A program made the translations under genes and the position numbers. A model generated the notes under the pieces. The model was not told the DNA's origin. It worked only from the letters and a program-made list of their open reading frames with translations, and did no database searches. Of a DNA stretch of 64,000 nucleotides, positions 45,053 to 55,540 are shown piece after piece. The DNA lies in assembly GCA_021234155.1 (NCBI GenBank), contig JAJEKV010000049.1, positions 1,951,487 through 2,015,486 on the forward strand. Direction: 5' to 3'. Source of the DNA: Isoetes taiwanensis (lineage: Eukaryota > Streptophyta > Lycopodiopsida > Isoetales > Isoetaceae). Each line of letters begins with the position of its first letter. Position 1 is the first letter of the stretch.

Positions 45053-45275
45053 TTATTTTATTCCATGAATGCGGAGCACATGGTAGAGGCAGTGCTCAGG
45101 ATCCCAGCGCAGATGAACTACCACCTCGATGGGATTAGTCTTGGGGCCATCGCGCCACACCAGCCATCCATACGGATGCCGCGGTTGCGACATTTCCAGA
45201 GGTCCATCGCGTTCATTTTGCAAGTAATCCATTCCTGGCAATTAGTCGGCATAGTACATTCATCATCCATGCTCA
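45053..45275 (-). CDS. T3 antisense ORF
   Basis: Two candidate frames. From the ATG near 45272 (MDDECTMPTNCQEWITCKMN) a ~50-codon product ends near 45120. From an ATG at 45241 a 62-codon frame reads QPRHPYGWLVWRDGPKTNPI. T1 and T2 resemble the first frame at their N-terminal side (TMPSN..EWIT) and the second further on, so the ancestral protein probably used both with an indel between. It is Trp- and Arg-rich and short. No family recognised. A promoter lies directly upstream on the minus strand. Confidence 0.5.
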
Positions 45276-45299
45276 CGAACTGTTGTCTCAGCTTCGACC

Positions 45300-45395
45300 A
45301 CTGTTCGTCTTATATAGCCCAACCGCTTGGAACTCTGTCGACGTGGACCAATCAAACAATTGCTAACGTGGTTGCAATGCAAGACCATTTCTAAA
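45300..45395 (-). promoter_or_regulatory. T3 antisense promoter (CCAAT + TATA)
   Basis: On the minus strand: CCACGTTAGCAATTG, TTTGATTGGTCCACGTCGAC, then GTTGGGCTATATAAGACG, followed about 45 bases later by the antisense ATG. The CCAAT box (as ATTGG), ACGT-core elements and TATA keep the same order and spacing as at 5588-5665 and 32592-32680. Confidence 0.7.
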
Positions 45396-45807
45396 TCCAG
45401 AATCTTTTCTCCCGCCGCATATCTAGCCATGGTACCATCTGCAATTTCTTTTTATGATATCCCGCTTCGAGTTGCCAGCATTAAATGACATTCCTTCCTT
45501 TCATGCCCGTCGGTCATAATATTTGTACCTTCGCCCAGCTGTCCCATCCAATCGTTCATTCACGTTTCATCTCCACCGTTCATCGCTTCTTCCTTTATTG
45601 CTCGGGGACTTAACCAAAATTTTGGCCCTCCATCGACTTCTTCGCATCTGTCGCCACCTGGCACCATCAACGGTTCACTCTCCTCATGATCCTTTGCCCA
45701 AGTAGTGCGCCCTAAAACCTTTTCGTCTCACTTTGTTTCGCCTTCTGCTCTCCGCCCTCCGGCTTCATCAAATCCGCTCTCTAAGTTTCTTTCCGACGCT
45801 CTTTGCC

Positions 45808-48800
45808 ATGGCTGCTTCACCAAAATTCCCTCATCTTCAATTAACTGCTCCACGGGATCCTGCTCTTTTTGAGTCTGTTATCTTCTCCACTCCAACCTTT
45901 CGTCATTCCCTGGCCGGTCCAAGTAGGGAAGTTGCGGAACGCCACGGGCTCTATGAATTCTCCCAGCAGGACCTTCCTGCACCAAATCCGAGCAGTTTGT
46001 GGCTCACATGATCAACACCACGGACGGATACGCCACCAAGGTCGACCAGACAGATATTCTGCTCACCCCGCTTCTTCTTTCTCAGGTATTCCAGTTACCT
46101 TTATGCATGCCTGCTTTATCTTGGGCTGCTTTACAGGAACAAGATGTCGCTCAGTATGATCAAACTCCTTATCAGGCCAACACTCATAGACTCTCCAACA
46201 TTGCCAAGCCCCATGACCTCTTTGTTAAATTTCTGTGGCGCAAGTTCTATGGGTATTCCGTCAAGAATACCCACATAAATAAACAGTTTTTCAAGATTGT
46301 TATTGTGGCCATCCACTCCACTCATCCCATTGATTGGCCCCAAATTTTGTTTCTACGACTTCTTCATGAAATTGATCGCATCCGCGCCGCCCCTTCTTCA
46401 GGCCTTGAAACCGCCGTGGGTGCTCACCTTCAAGCCATCATCCGTCATTGTGTCCCTATACCCAGTCCAGGTTCCCCCACAACTCAGCATACTACTTCTC
46501 AAGCATCCACCCACCAACCCTCAAATCCCATTCCTGTTGACCACCAGGCTGACACATCACGCCCTCACCCTTCTCTTTGTCATGCTCAAAATCAAGAAAA
46601 ACCTATTTCTGTCTCCTCTTCCTCCACAGAAACCACGTACTCAAATTCTTATCATGTTTCTCAGACGTCACAGTCTAATCGCCAATAGGGCCCAGCACCT
46701 CCACCTTCTCGACAGGCCCTGTATCAATATCAGCAGGATGTCCAAGCAGCTGTCCTTAAGCTTCAGGACTCGCAAGAAACCTTCATGAATGGCATTCAAG
46801 GTTACATGGAAACCACGGAAGCACTTCACAGAGACTTTCAGGCCGCCACTGTCAAAATTCAATCTCTCGAAGATAGTCTTCAAGAAAAGCATGAGGCTCT
46901 TTTACAGGCCCGTGAATTTCTCAAGGCAGAACAAGAAAGGACTAGCCTGCTCGCTGATCAACAGGCTCAATTACGGTCAACTATTGAAGAATTGTTGGCT
47001 ACCATCAAGGCCAAGGATAACCTCCTTGCAGACAAAGATAAATTCCTTGCTGATCTCCAAACCCTATACACGGAGCTCTCTCAGAATTACAACAAACAGC
47101 TCCAAGATCTTGGTGAACGCAATGCGCGCATCACTTCTTTAGAAGACGAACTTTCCATGCTCCACAGTCAGGTCACGCCTCTACAGGCTCAACTTTCGGA
47201 AACTCAGAAGCAGAAGCTAATTGCTGATACCGAGATTGCCTCTCTTCGGCTTCAACTTCCCACTCCTGGGCAATCCTCTTCACAAGGCATGCTATCTCAC
47301 AAACGGTTCCGTGATCAATCCCGTCTCCTGCTCGAAAAAGATAATCAGATCCGAGACTTGGAACATCAACTCAAGCAAGCTGTTCAATCTACGGAAGAAG
47401 CACAAAGTCAACAGGAAGTATACATTGACCTTGCTCTCCGCATTCCTCAGAATTTTTTTACCCCTTCCAGCTATATGGATTACGTGATAGCCCGACGCTA
47501 TCTTTTTCTCCTCAAGTGGTATTCGGCAAACGGCAAACTTTCTGAGCCACTGGGCAGTGAGGATTTTCTAAGGATCTGGCCGGACCTTTCCATGGAAGAC
47601 AAAGGCTTACTCTGTGCACTCTTAGTCTTTGATCAACTCCACTGTGCGGATCCCGATTTTGTCATCTTCCGGGTTGTTCAGCCCATGGCTTATATTTTTC
47701 ATGATTTTTATCTGGCTGATACACAGGATAAGTTCTTAGATGGGCCTCATCGGATTTTTCAAGGCAACCCTCATTGGCTGTTATTGGAAAACAATCCGTA
47801 TCTACAGGATCCTGCTCACACCAACACTCTTTGCACGGAGTACATACCTGAGTTGGCTCATCACCTACCTCTCTGGCAAGCTGAGACGTTGGAACAGGTG
47901 CGGAAGAATTTAGCCCATCCTGAAGATCTTTCGTTTGCACAACTTTACATGCAAAGACTGGTGGCTACAACACCCCGCGCCCCTTTCCGACAAAGAAGAC
48001 TATACATACGGGTTGGGTTAATCCTCCAGTTTATACCATGCTCTCAGGCTCTGATTGGGATCTGTGGTGCCATGCTCTGGATGCAGATCTTGTTCGTGAA
48101 TTCAAGGAGCAGGCCCAGCAACCCACGCCAACAGGCATTGCTCAGTCTCCATATGCTTCCTTAGGTGCACCCCCCCCCCGCATATTCATCGCTGGATTGG
48201 CGCCTTCCCTTTTGACTAAAGTCATGGAAGGCCACGCCGACCGATTCCCTCGCGGCGCATCTCCCACCGACCTTCATTGGGATCCACGTTTTGTTCGCTG
48301 CTCTAATTGGAAGAATGGCGCTACCTTGGAACACAGTGAAAATTGGATCTACATCCCCAATGAGCTGCTATGACGCCCACCTCGTTGTCTCCGACTTGAT
48401 CTTTTTTGAGAGCGCCATCTTCCCCTGCATCCATCCGCTCACGCACCAGCCGGATTTTGTGCTGCTTTAAAGTGCATTCTTTTGAGTTCTCTTGCCCGAC
48501 AACGTCCTATTTATTATTGCAACCCGAATGCTAGCGTCATTGCCTTCGGCCTTCAGACCTACCTTCTCATGGAATGCCAAGATGTTCCCTCGGGCCAAGC
48601 ACACCGCGCCCTTGAAGAGGTGGTGCACTCGTGGTTTCTCATTGACGCCTTCCCGCAATCGGGTCTCAACACCTGAAGCTCTTCACGCACGATTACCTAA
48701 CTCATTGCCGCCTATCACTCAGCGACCGCCCTCATACACTTAAGATTACTTTCAAGTTGCCGGGTTTCCACCATCGAGACTCTTTCCCCTTTTCTCATCC

Positions 48801-48820
48801 CCGAAAGTGTCGCTTTTGGG
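45808..48820 (+). CDS. T3 large sense accessory ORF, coiled-coil protein, unknown function
   Basis: Starts MAASPKFPHLQLTAPRDPAL. The first frame ends at 46011. The next (45999 onward) carries PHDLFVKFLWRKFYGYSVKN and IHSTHPIDWPQILFLRLLHE, then a Pro/Thr/Ser/His-rich linker and a TAG at 46686-46688. The same frame then stays open for 459 codons (46785-48164). 46740-47430 is a long coiled coil (QSLEDSLQEKHEALLQAREF, ..DKDKFLADLQTLYTELSQN). 47450-47960 is a compact domain (SYMDYVIARRYLFLLKWYSA, FVIFRVVQPMAYIFHDFYLA). After a frameshift, 48038-48373 and pieces up to the purine tract continue it. No transmembrane segment is evident. It is conserved in T1 and T2, and resembles no family I can name. 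Confidence 0.75.
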
Positions 48821-48828
48821 GAGGGGGA
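48812..48828 (+). promoter_or_regulatory. T3 polypurine tract
   Basis: A purine run (ttttggggagggggag) directly before the 3' LTR, the expected plus-strand primer. T1 (ggtggggag) and T2 (ggtgggag) have shorter forms at the same place. Confidence 0.8.
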
Positions 48829-49412
48829 GTTAGTCCCAGACGCCCCGGTACAGACTATTCATGCACACCGCGGACCAGGTCAAGAATAAGGAGCCACAGT
48901 CAGGTCCATGTCAGGCGTCAAAAGCCCAGCAGAAGACCAAGCAGCAGACCACGCAGAAGGCCATGGGCACGCCAAAGAAGAGGCCGAGAACAAACAAGTG
49001 ACGGGCCGCCGGGCCGCGGGCCATTTCGTTGCCAGAGGTAATCACAAAGATTCCTCGCAAATCAGGCCCTCTTCCAGGAGTCGGCACCGAGATCTGACAG
49101 ACTGTCTATATTGGGCCAAAGGCCATTGTACTATATATATGAGTAGAGCTAGCATTCATGGGCTAGATGAGTTTTTGGTCTTATCTCCATTCTGTTTTCT
49201 CTCTATTGCGAGAGCTCATGTATCAGCATTGATATCAAAGAGTTTTGTTCTCATCATTGTGTTCTCATTATTTTCTTTTGCTCTCTATCATTTCCTTTTC
49301 CTTTGTTTCTTTTGCAAATCCCGCGTGACACAGCTACCAGATTCTCCTGTTTGATCCACGGGTCCTCACAGAGGGCTGTCTTGCAGGAGTTCCCGAACCC
49401 AGACCCCAAACA
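48829..49412 (+). mobile_element. T3 3' LTR
   Basis: Runs from GTTAGTCCC to GACCCCAAACA. The first TG of the LTR appears lost (ag-ttag where T2 has ag-tg-ttag). It matches the 5' LTR along its length, with several indels and substitutions. It contains ggccattgtactatatatat near 49121-49140. Confidence 0.92.
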
Positions 49413-49417
49413 GCCAC
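49413..49417. repeat. target-site duplication of T3, right copy (gccac)
   Basis: Exact repeat of 37743-37747. Confidence 0.9.
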
Positions 49418-49876
49418 TTTGACCTCTTATTCTTGAATTCACTTCCCAAAAGCACTCATAGTAGATGTGGCGCTTCCATATTGACCAAGTCAGAAGCACA
49501 TATTTGCTTGTTTTGGCGAGTCCATAGCATCAACACACTTGTCTCACTCCATCTACATGTTCACATTCCATATCCTCCATCTTATATTCACACGACAACT
49601 CATTTCTACACTCATTCTATCATACATCTTCACACACTTCATCTTCTATTATTGATACTTCACCTGCGTCACATTCTCACCATCTCCACATCCATTTCTC
49701 CATACATGCACGCTATCCACATCACACTACTATCATACTCACACTCATCCCATCATATTTGCAGTTTACATCATATTCTCATTTGGAAACATTTGGCATA
49801 GGTTGAAGACCCTTCCATGTATTCATTTTTGGCACCCTATGGCTAAGGGGACCAGCCATTTTCTTGTTTTGGCGAG
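49418..49876 (+). other. element E continuation with a G-poor tract
   Basis: Resumes the sequence broken at 37742. Between about 49535 and 49760 the plus strand is nearly free of G and built of C/A/T words (tcacac, catctt, ccatct). No coding frame of recognisable type. Confidence 0.6.
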
Positions 49877-49899
49877 ATGTTGCCCCCAAAGGGCAACAT
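49877..49899. repeat. perfect hairpin at a possible LTR start of element E
   Basis: atgttgccc (49877-49885) and gggcaacat (49891-49899) are exact inverted arms around ccaaa. The inner TGTTGCCC could be the left end of E's 3' LTR. I could not find the matching 5' LTR or a firm right end. Confidence 0.5.
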
Positions 49900-49921
49900 A
49901 TTAACCTTGGTCTACATGTCT

Positions 49922-49969
49922 AAAGACTAGGTCAAAGATTGGAAGAAAGACTAGGTCAAAGATTGGAAG
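49922..49969. repeat. 24-bp tandem duplication
   Basis: aaagactaggtcaaagattg followed by gaag occurs twice in succession (49922 and 49946). Confidence 0.95.
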
Positions 49970-51511
49970 ACCTTGGTAGGCAACATTGATATGAAGGTCA
50001 AGATTGAGTCTAAATTTGAGCCCTAAGATGCCGGATTTTGAAAAATGAAAACTATATACCGGGGAAATGTTCACAAAAATATTTTGAAGGCCCAGACACA
50101 TTCAGACTGAATATTGCTTTATGCTGAGTAGGATCTGAATAGTTTTGAAGCTTTGGAGCACTCCTCATTTGGATTTGCAAAGATCTGAGTGAAAGATTTT
50201 CTTATGATATTATTTGATGACCCTATGATTTGTTTGATGACCTGATTACATTCCCTATGATATTATCTTGAGGTGTATGGCTTATCTATTATCAATGAGA
50301 ATTGCCTATAAGTGTTCAGATCTTTTTCTGTTATGAGTTTAGAGATTTTGTCATTCAAAAAGTTCCTCAAAAAAAATCCCCTATCTCAAAACTTGTCTTA
50401 GACAAGTTGCCATTATCTTTACACCTATTTGAACCTGTGTATTCAAAAATTTCCAAAAAATACCCACTCCAGTTTGAGTTACAAAATTTGACACTCTGTC
50501 TGATACAATTCTTGACTGTTTTTTGCAAAATCAGTACCAAAAGAATACTTTTGGTGATTCAAATTGCAATTGACTACTTGCCCCTCATCTTTGCTACTTT
50601 TCACACATTGGCTTTGGAATCTATCAAAAATTTGTCCTGCAACTCAAGATCCAAGTTTTCTGATCACTGTTCTACATTTTGACTTGCATTGACCAAAAAT
50701 TGACTCAACTTTGAGCATGGAAATCTCACAGATCTGAGCTCTGACTTGGTTAGGATTTTTACCTCATCATCCAGAATACTTTTCTAAGCAAGTATCCATC
50801 TCTGCAAGCCACCTCGATTTGAGTACTGCTATTGTCATGAACCCATATGGTCGTCACAACTATCCTTTTTTGGAAATGGGAAAGGTACGAACTTACATTC
50901 TTTGAGCTATTTTAGTGGTTTCTTCTTGTAACGAATGATCACCTTAAGTGATTTGGAGGTTCTAATTCCAACTTGAACATAGTTTCAAGTTGGCTTCATG
51001 TGTTTGACTCTTAAGCCAAGTTGAGGGTCAACATTCCAGTCAATCTCCAAGGAGATTATGAAGAACATACTTGCAAAATTTCTAGTCCACGATAACATAT
51101 TTGTCAATTTTCAATGACATATCTACTACTTTGCATCTCCAACGAAATTTTCAATACACACTAGTAGCTCATAAATCTGTCTATAATGAGATAATCCATA
51201 TGTATATTATATATGTTGTGGTGTAGGCCCAACAACACATCCATTTTAAAGAAATCAATCGACACATTTCCTATCGTAACAACTTGTTAATGCCCACAAC
51301 TTGCATGCCACAACCAAAAATTAACCCACAATTCAAGAATAATACACACATGCGTCATCAAATGCGATTTCAACAATGTAACTAGCAGATAAATCCAACT
51401 ACTAAAACTCCCAAGCACATGCTCACTGTTCAATAATCAAAATTCACAAAACACTTTCATGCTTTCATGCTTAACTTCCATGCTTGACTTTTATGATTCA
51501 CGACTTCATGC
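49970..51511. other. AT-rich noncoding interval, possibly E LTR
   Basis: No recognisable gene. A 126-codon plus-strand ORF (50302-50682) is Phe/Leu/Ile-rich without motif and is probably chance. The left part may belong to an LTR beginning at 49878. Confidence 0.4.
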
Positions 51512-52110
51512 TTAACTTTGCCAAGGCTTGTATCTGTGTGTGTTCTTCACCAGTAACTTCATTTTTTCCTCAGTCTTGGCCTGCAGTATTTCTTCTATCT
51601 TTGGGGTGAGTACTGTTAGCACTTCATCATGGACATCCATCTTGAATGCAGGTACCCGTAAAAATTTCCAGGGACTGCTAAGGTAAGTCTTGTATAATGA
51701 ATCATCAAGAAGCAAAGTCTTACCTTTGAATCTTGGGTATGACTCATATATTTTCCCAAGTGGCTTCATCATGATCGATGTACCTGTGTTTGTTAGGGTG
51801 GTGAAAACCGGTCCGCACACATTTTTCCTATCCCCATACAAATTGAACTGGCCCCTCAAACTGACATAGTATTTGCAAAGACATCTTCCACATTAGAGAG
51901 TTGCATTGAAGACCATATACCAACACAACACTTCGTAACAGCACCGCTCGGGTCCTAATATCACTTTCTTTTCGCTAGTGTATGTCATTGTCAATCCTCG
52001 CCTAAGCCGTATGTGTTCATTTGCACCAAATGTTTTTACCAACACACCATTTAAATCCAAGACAATGAGTTTATCTTTTGTCGCCAAATCAATATTTAGT
52101 ACGCTTGGAA
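51512..52110 (-). pseudogene. HAD/FCP1-like (NLI-interacting-factor type) domain remnant
   Basis: The minus strand at 52087-51900 reads KDKLIVLDLNGVLVKTFGAN; DLNGVLV sits where HAD phosphatases have motif I DxDxT. After a gap, 51859-51512 reads FNLYGDRKNVCGPVFT, KPLGKIYESYPRFKGKTLLL and DDSLYKTYLSSPWKF, which fits the late FCP1-domain block (kTlLLDDSpyK). It ends HRYKPWQS and a stop. The middle of the domain is missing or intronic. Plant FCP1-like proteins with Asn in motif I are known and are expected to lack phosphatase activity; which member this is I cannot say. It is probably a broken host gene. Confidence 0.6.
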
Positions 52111-52364
52111 CATCCCTGAATACCTACACAACAGAATTACTACATGAATAAATAGATGTAGATGAAAATAAAAAATGGGTTGAATGTGGAAACCTTTTCA
52201 GACAATGCCAGGATTCTCTCGACCTAACAGATTCAACCGGTAATCCTACGCTGAATGCAACAAAAGAAAATCAATAATATTCATTGTTTATTTCGGGCTT
52301 GCCCAAAGAATGCCCACATCGACCCATTGTTAAGGGTAGCAATCACTTGTTGAACATCGCTCAC

Positions 52365-52574
52365 CTAAAACCCGAGGGCCTCGAACCAGATTTTCTTCGT
52401 AACATACATCGATAGGTGTGGTGTCATGATTGAGACTCCCTCGTGATCTTTTGCATAGCTACTTTTTGTTCTTTCTTGTAGCCCGAACAACTTCTTTGCT
52501 ATCCTCCGCCTTTTACCCTCTTTGTTCTTTCCCGCCTTTCCTTTTCGCAAGTATTCACCCAAGTTGCCCCTCAT
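52365..52574 (-). pseudogene. basic exon-like segment upstream of the HAD domain
   Basis: 69 codons: RKGKAGKNKEGKRRRIAKKL, then VSIMTPHLSMYVTKKIWFEA. A Lys/Arg-rich stretch like a nuclear-localisation signal, on the same strand as and 5' to the HAD-like exons. It may be an exon of the same gene. Confidence 0.35.
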
Positions 52575-52831
52575 CCGATGGAATTACTCCCTCAACTTCC
52601 TTAGGTACTTCAAGGTGTACAATCGGTTCGTTGTTTTTTTCCATTAACCGGTGTCAGAGTTTACAACCGGTGCCGTGGTTTACAGCCTTCTTGACAACTT
52701 TTGACTGGTGGTGGTGGTTCTCATTGTTGCATTCAAATCACCACAATTGACTGATTCTATAGGACTTTGGGTGGGTTGTGCATCTTCAAATAGCACCATT
52801 GTCCTTCTTTGAACCCCTCAAGGGTGAGACC

Positions 52832-54150
52832 TCAATTGCGTGATCTGATTAACACATCCTTTTTTGGTGTACTATTTGAAGCACCTGCAACATGGCCAAA
52901 ACCTAGCTCGCCAAATACACCCTCTCGCACCTTTCCGTAACAACCATGAATACATTGTCCTCCTCTCAACAATGAACAACAAGCTATATGATACTCATGT
53001 TGGCAATTCAAGCTAAACTTAACCTCGTAAGCTTTTAGTGAATTCCGCATCACATGTCGAACATGTATAAAATGGATCTTCCACTAACAACTTATCTCAG
53101 ATAATAGTAGAGATGCTAAATGTTGCTTGTGAGTATCCATTTTCAGCTTCCACAAATTGTTTATGTAGAATTGCGTAAGTCTCTCGCTCTTCTTCGAGAA
53201 CTTTTAACTCCTCCTCAAGTTTGAGTTTACATTTGACCCGCTTTCATTAATGTATGTAGGGTTCATTGCTTTTTGTACCTTGTTCCTCGCCAAGTTTCCA
53301 TCCGGATACCGCTTCCAAATCTTTAATTTCGCCTCCAACTCACAAAGCTTGATTGCTTGAACTCCTCCCCGCTTTGTAGCCAAATCATTTGTGGCCTGCC
53401 TTAAACTGTTTCAAAACCTCTTCCAACATCATTTTCGTGAATTCGGAGGCCTTCTCATTGCCTTTCAGCTCACTTCCCACTGCCTGTAATCTTTTGTGAT
53501 AAGTAAACCTGATTTTCCAATCTCCCTCATCGCATTCTCTAAGGTTTTTATGTTTTCATCACATGCACCGATATCATTTGATCCAAACCGCCTTCATTTC
53601 AGTTTTCCTAACATGTGCTACAACATCCGCCTGCTTTTACTTTGTCTATTGTTGTGGTATCTTTTGGCATTGCACAAAGAAATGCAATTCAGCTTTACTT
53701 TGTGTTCCTCGGTGCAAGTATTGATCTAGTGCAATTTTCAAACGCGAAAAGCAAGGGCCGCTTGCTTTCTTACTTCTTTGTTGTGACAATTCTTGTAGAT
53801 TTTTCTACAGAGTGTTTCCAACTTCTCTTGAAGATGCTCCTTTGCACAAAGGCCATTTTATCTTTCCCTTGTTCAACTTCTTTTGTCCAAACAATCCCAA
53901 TCTCGATCCGTGACATTATTTTCCAACCAAGCTTTCTTCCTCGTGGGGCTTCACCCCCGAATTGCATGCACCTCGATGTCGTGGAAAGTCATCAAGGCCC
54001 ATGCCTCCATCATCAACAAAGGAAACACCGATCCGTGGTTTTCGCGCCTGTGGGAAAAAGGAGGGAGAAGGGCGTGACGGGCTTCGACGTCCGCGAGTTT
54101 CAGCACTTAAAGTGCTTAAACGCTTCGCCAAAAGTTGTACCCCACTAGCG
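52832..54150 (-). pseudogene. coiled-coil and Cys/His-rich gene remnant
   Basis: Reading leftward from about 54131: VDDGGMGLDDFPRHRGACNS, then shifted frames rich in Lys/Glu/Gln and Leu heptads (53960-53160), as expected of a long coiled coil. 'KMAFVQKEHLQ'-type words recall taxilin-like coiled coils but the match is weak. 53053-52832 reads KFSLNCQHEYHIACCSLLRG, then QCIHGCYGKVREGVFGEL; its Cys/His spacing suggests a metal-binding knot. Same strand as the HAD-like exons to the left, so possibly one gene. Not identified. Confidence 0.45.
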
Positions 54151-54225
54151 ATTTTACACCCAGATGTAGTTTAGGTACTTGTGCTCTCTTCATGGTTGCG
54201 TCTCTTGTTCCTTGTTCATTACATT

Positions 54226-54238
54226 AACTCTGATAGCA
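54226..54238 (-). promoter_or_regulatory. tRNA-Met-type primer-binding site
   Basis: The minus strand reads TGCTATCAGAGTT directly after an LTR ending TTTCTAACA. The usual plant form is TGGTATCAGAGC, so two positions differ. It points leftward, toward the host-gene-like sequence. Confidence 0.6.
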
Positions 54239-54606
54239 TGTTAGAAATATGAAAGATGCAAATAAAAGAAGCTAAATAATGAGCCTCTTTGTCCACAAAA
54301 CAAGATCAATCTTTATTCAATATGAGATCAATATTTATACACAAGTATAGTGCCATATTAAGCAAAGAGTGCGAGCAAAGGTGAAAAGGTAAGGGTACAC
54401 ATCTCCTTATAAGGAGAATCCAAATAGCAACACGCACAGAAGAGATATATTACTACGTACAACTAGCAAGATATTTAGCATTTTAGGACTGACGTAACAT
54501 AAAAACTAGTTTAGCCACCATTTTGCCATGTCATTCAGTTAGCCACCATACTGCCTTATCTTCAATCATATGTTGCCACACTGCTTTATTTTCAGGAATC
54601 TTAACA
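54239..54606 (-). mobile_element. short LTR (368 bp), probably Copia-type or non-autonomous
   Basis: The ends are TGTTAG...CTTAACA with matching terminal inverted bases TGTTA/TAACA. The primer-site-like sequence adjoins the left end, so the element body should extend left (minus strand). No second LTR was seen to the left, and no 5-bp duplication is found around this LTR, as expected if one side is the element body. It contains 'ctttattcaatatgagatca' near 54312, where a polyadenylation or TATA function is possible. Confidence 0.65.
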
Positions 54607-54748
54607 ACCTAAATTTTTGCTCACATTCTTGGCTGGACTTGCAACACGTGGCACAAAAAAGACGATATATTTATATTATAGGGAAGATCAAAGTAATACA
54701 TTATCTGAATTGACTCCAACACAAGATCAATAGAATAGAATTGTTTTT

Positions 54749-54967
54749 ATGATGTTAGTCTCATGGAATGTACAGGGAATAGCCTCTTCCCCACCCTTAA
54801 GCAGAGCCATATTTCTTTCTATTTATCTAGATTCAATGCTCAATTTCACTCTCCTCCCCTCCCCCCGGGCCTTTTCTAAGGGTCGGATATATATTAAATG
54901 GAACTCATCAATTACATACATACGCCACGTGATGTCATACACCTACACAATATATTCGTTTATGTAG
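54749..54967 (+). pseudogene. possible LINE endonuclease 5' fragment
   Basis: MMLVSWNVQGIASSPPLSRA resembles the start of a LINE ORF2 endonuclease (M..lSWNvRGl). The following residues do not continue the domain convincingly. Short fragment only. Confidence 0.35.
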
Positions 54968-55049
54968 GGATAGCCATTCAGCTATGAAGTTGAACTGTTA
55001 CAGGAGTGATAAAGAGAGTCGTGGGCTAGGGACACCCACTCCTCCTCCT

Positions 55050-55540
55050 CCTCAAAAGCTACAAGGTACTGGCAAACCTTTTTGTTTCAAGGATGGCCAT
55101 AGGCTATTATGGTGGAGATATTCCTAGAAGAACACTAATTGTTTCCGCATCTTCTATATTAGCCATAGAAATCATCCTTTGCATAAATTCATTCCAACTT
55201 GCCAAGATGAGGATACAACCCTAATAACAGTTCCTTTTCTAAAAGAAAAAACTCAAAACTTCAATTTCTCCCACATTGGATGAAGTTCCCAACAATACAT
55301 GAGACAATGTTCAATTGTTTCTACTTCCTGCTTGCACATTAAACACCTCGGTGAGACATCTCAGTTGAACTTGCTCACTACTACGTTGACTCTGATTGCT
55401 CTGTGAAAAGTTTGCCATAGTAGTAAGGATACTTTTGTAGCAAGTGGCTTTTCCAGAACCATTTCCATACTTGAGAAACTTGGTCATCTTCTAATGCTAC
55501 CTCCCATAATGGAAAGGGAGGCTTATCATTTTATTCACAT
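55050..55540 (-). pseudogene. LINE ORF2 C-terminal zinc-binding (zf-RVT) fragment
   Basis: The minus strand at 55480-55250 reads LWKWFWKSHL, then VSPRCLMCKQEVETIEHCLM and YCWELHPMWEKLKF. CxxC, then H and C, with flanking Trp residues is the reverse-transcriptase zinc-binding domain that follows the RT in plant LINEs. It is isolated from any RT. The orientation is opposite to the 54749 fragment, so they are not one element. Confidence 0.7.

Larger units (their letters stand above)
37748..49412 (+). mobile_element. complete family T Ty3/gypsy element T3 (11.7 kb)
   Basis: Two LTRs (about 590 and 584 bp), a perfect 5-bp target duplication, gag-protease-RT-RNase H-integrase order, an antisense ORF with its own promoter, a large sense accessory ORF, a polypurine tract and the 3' LTR. 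Integrase placed after RNase H makes it Ty3/gypsy. RT and integrase wording places it near Tat/Athila. It lies inside element E, downstream of E's integrase. Its coding frames are far better kept than in T1/T2, especially from 43700 to 48164, but gag and pol still carry frameshifts. Confidence 0.93.

Noticed and set aside
50302..50682. 126-codon plus-strand ORF
   Set aside because: Hydrophobic, low-complexity composition in AT-rich DNA, with no motif and no supporting copy.
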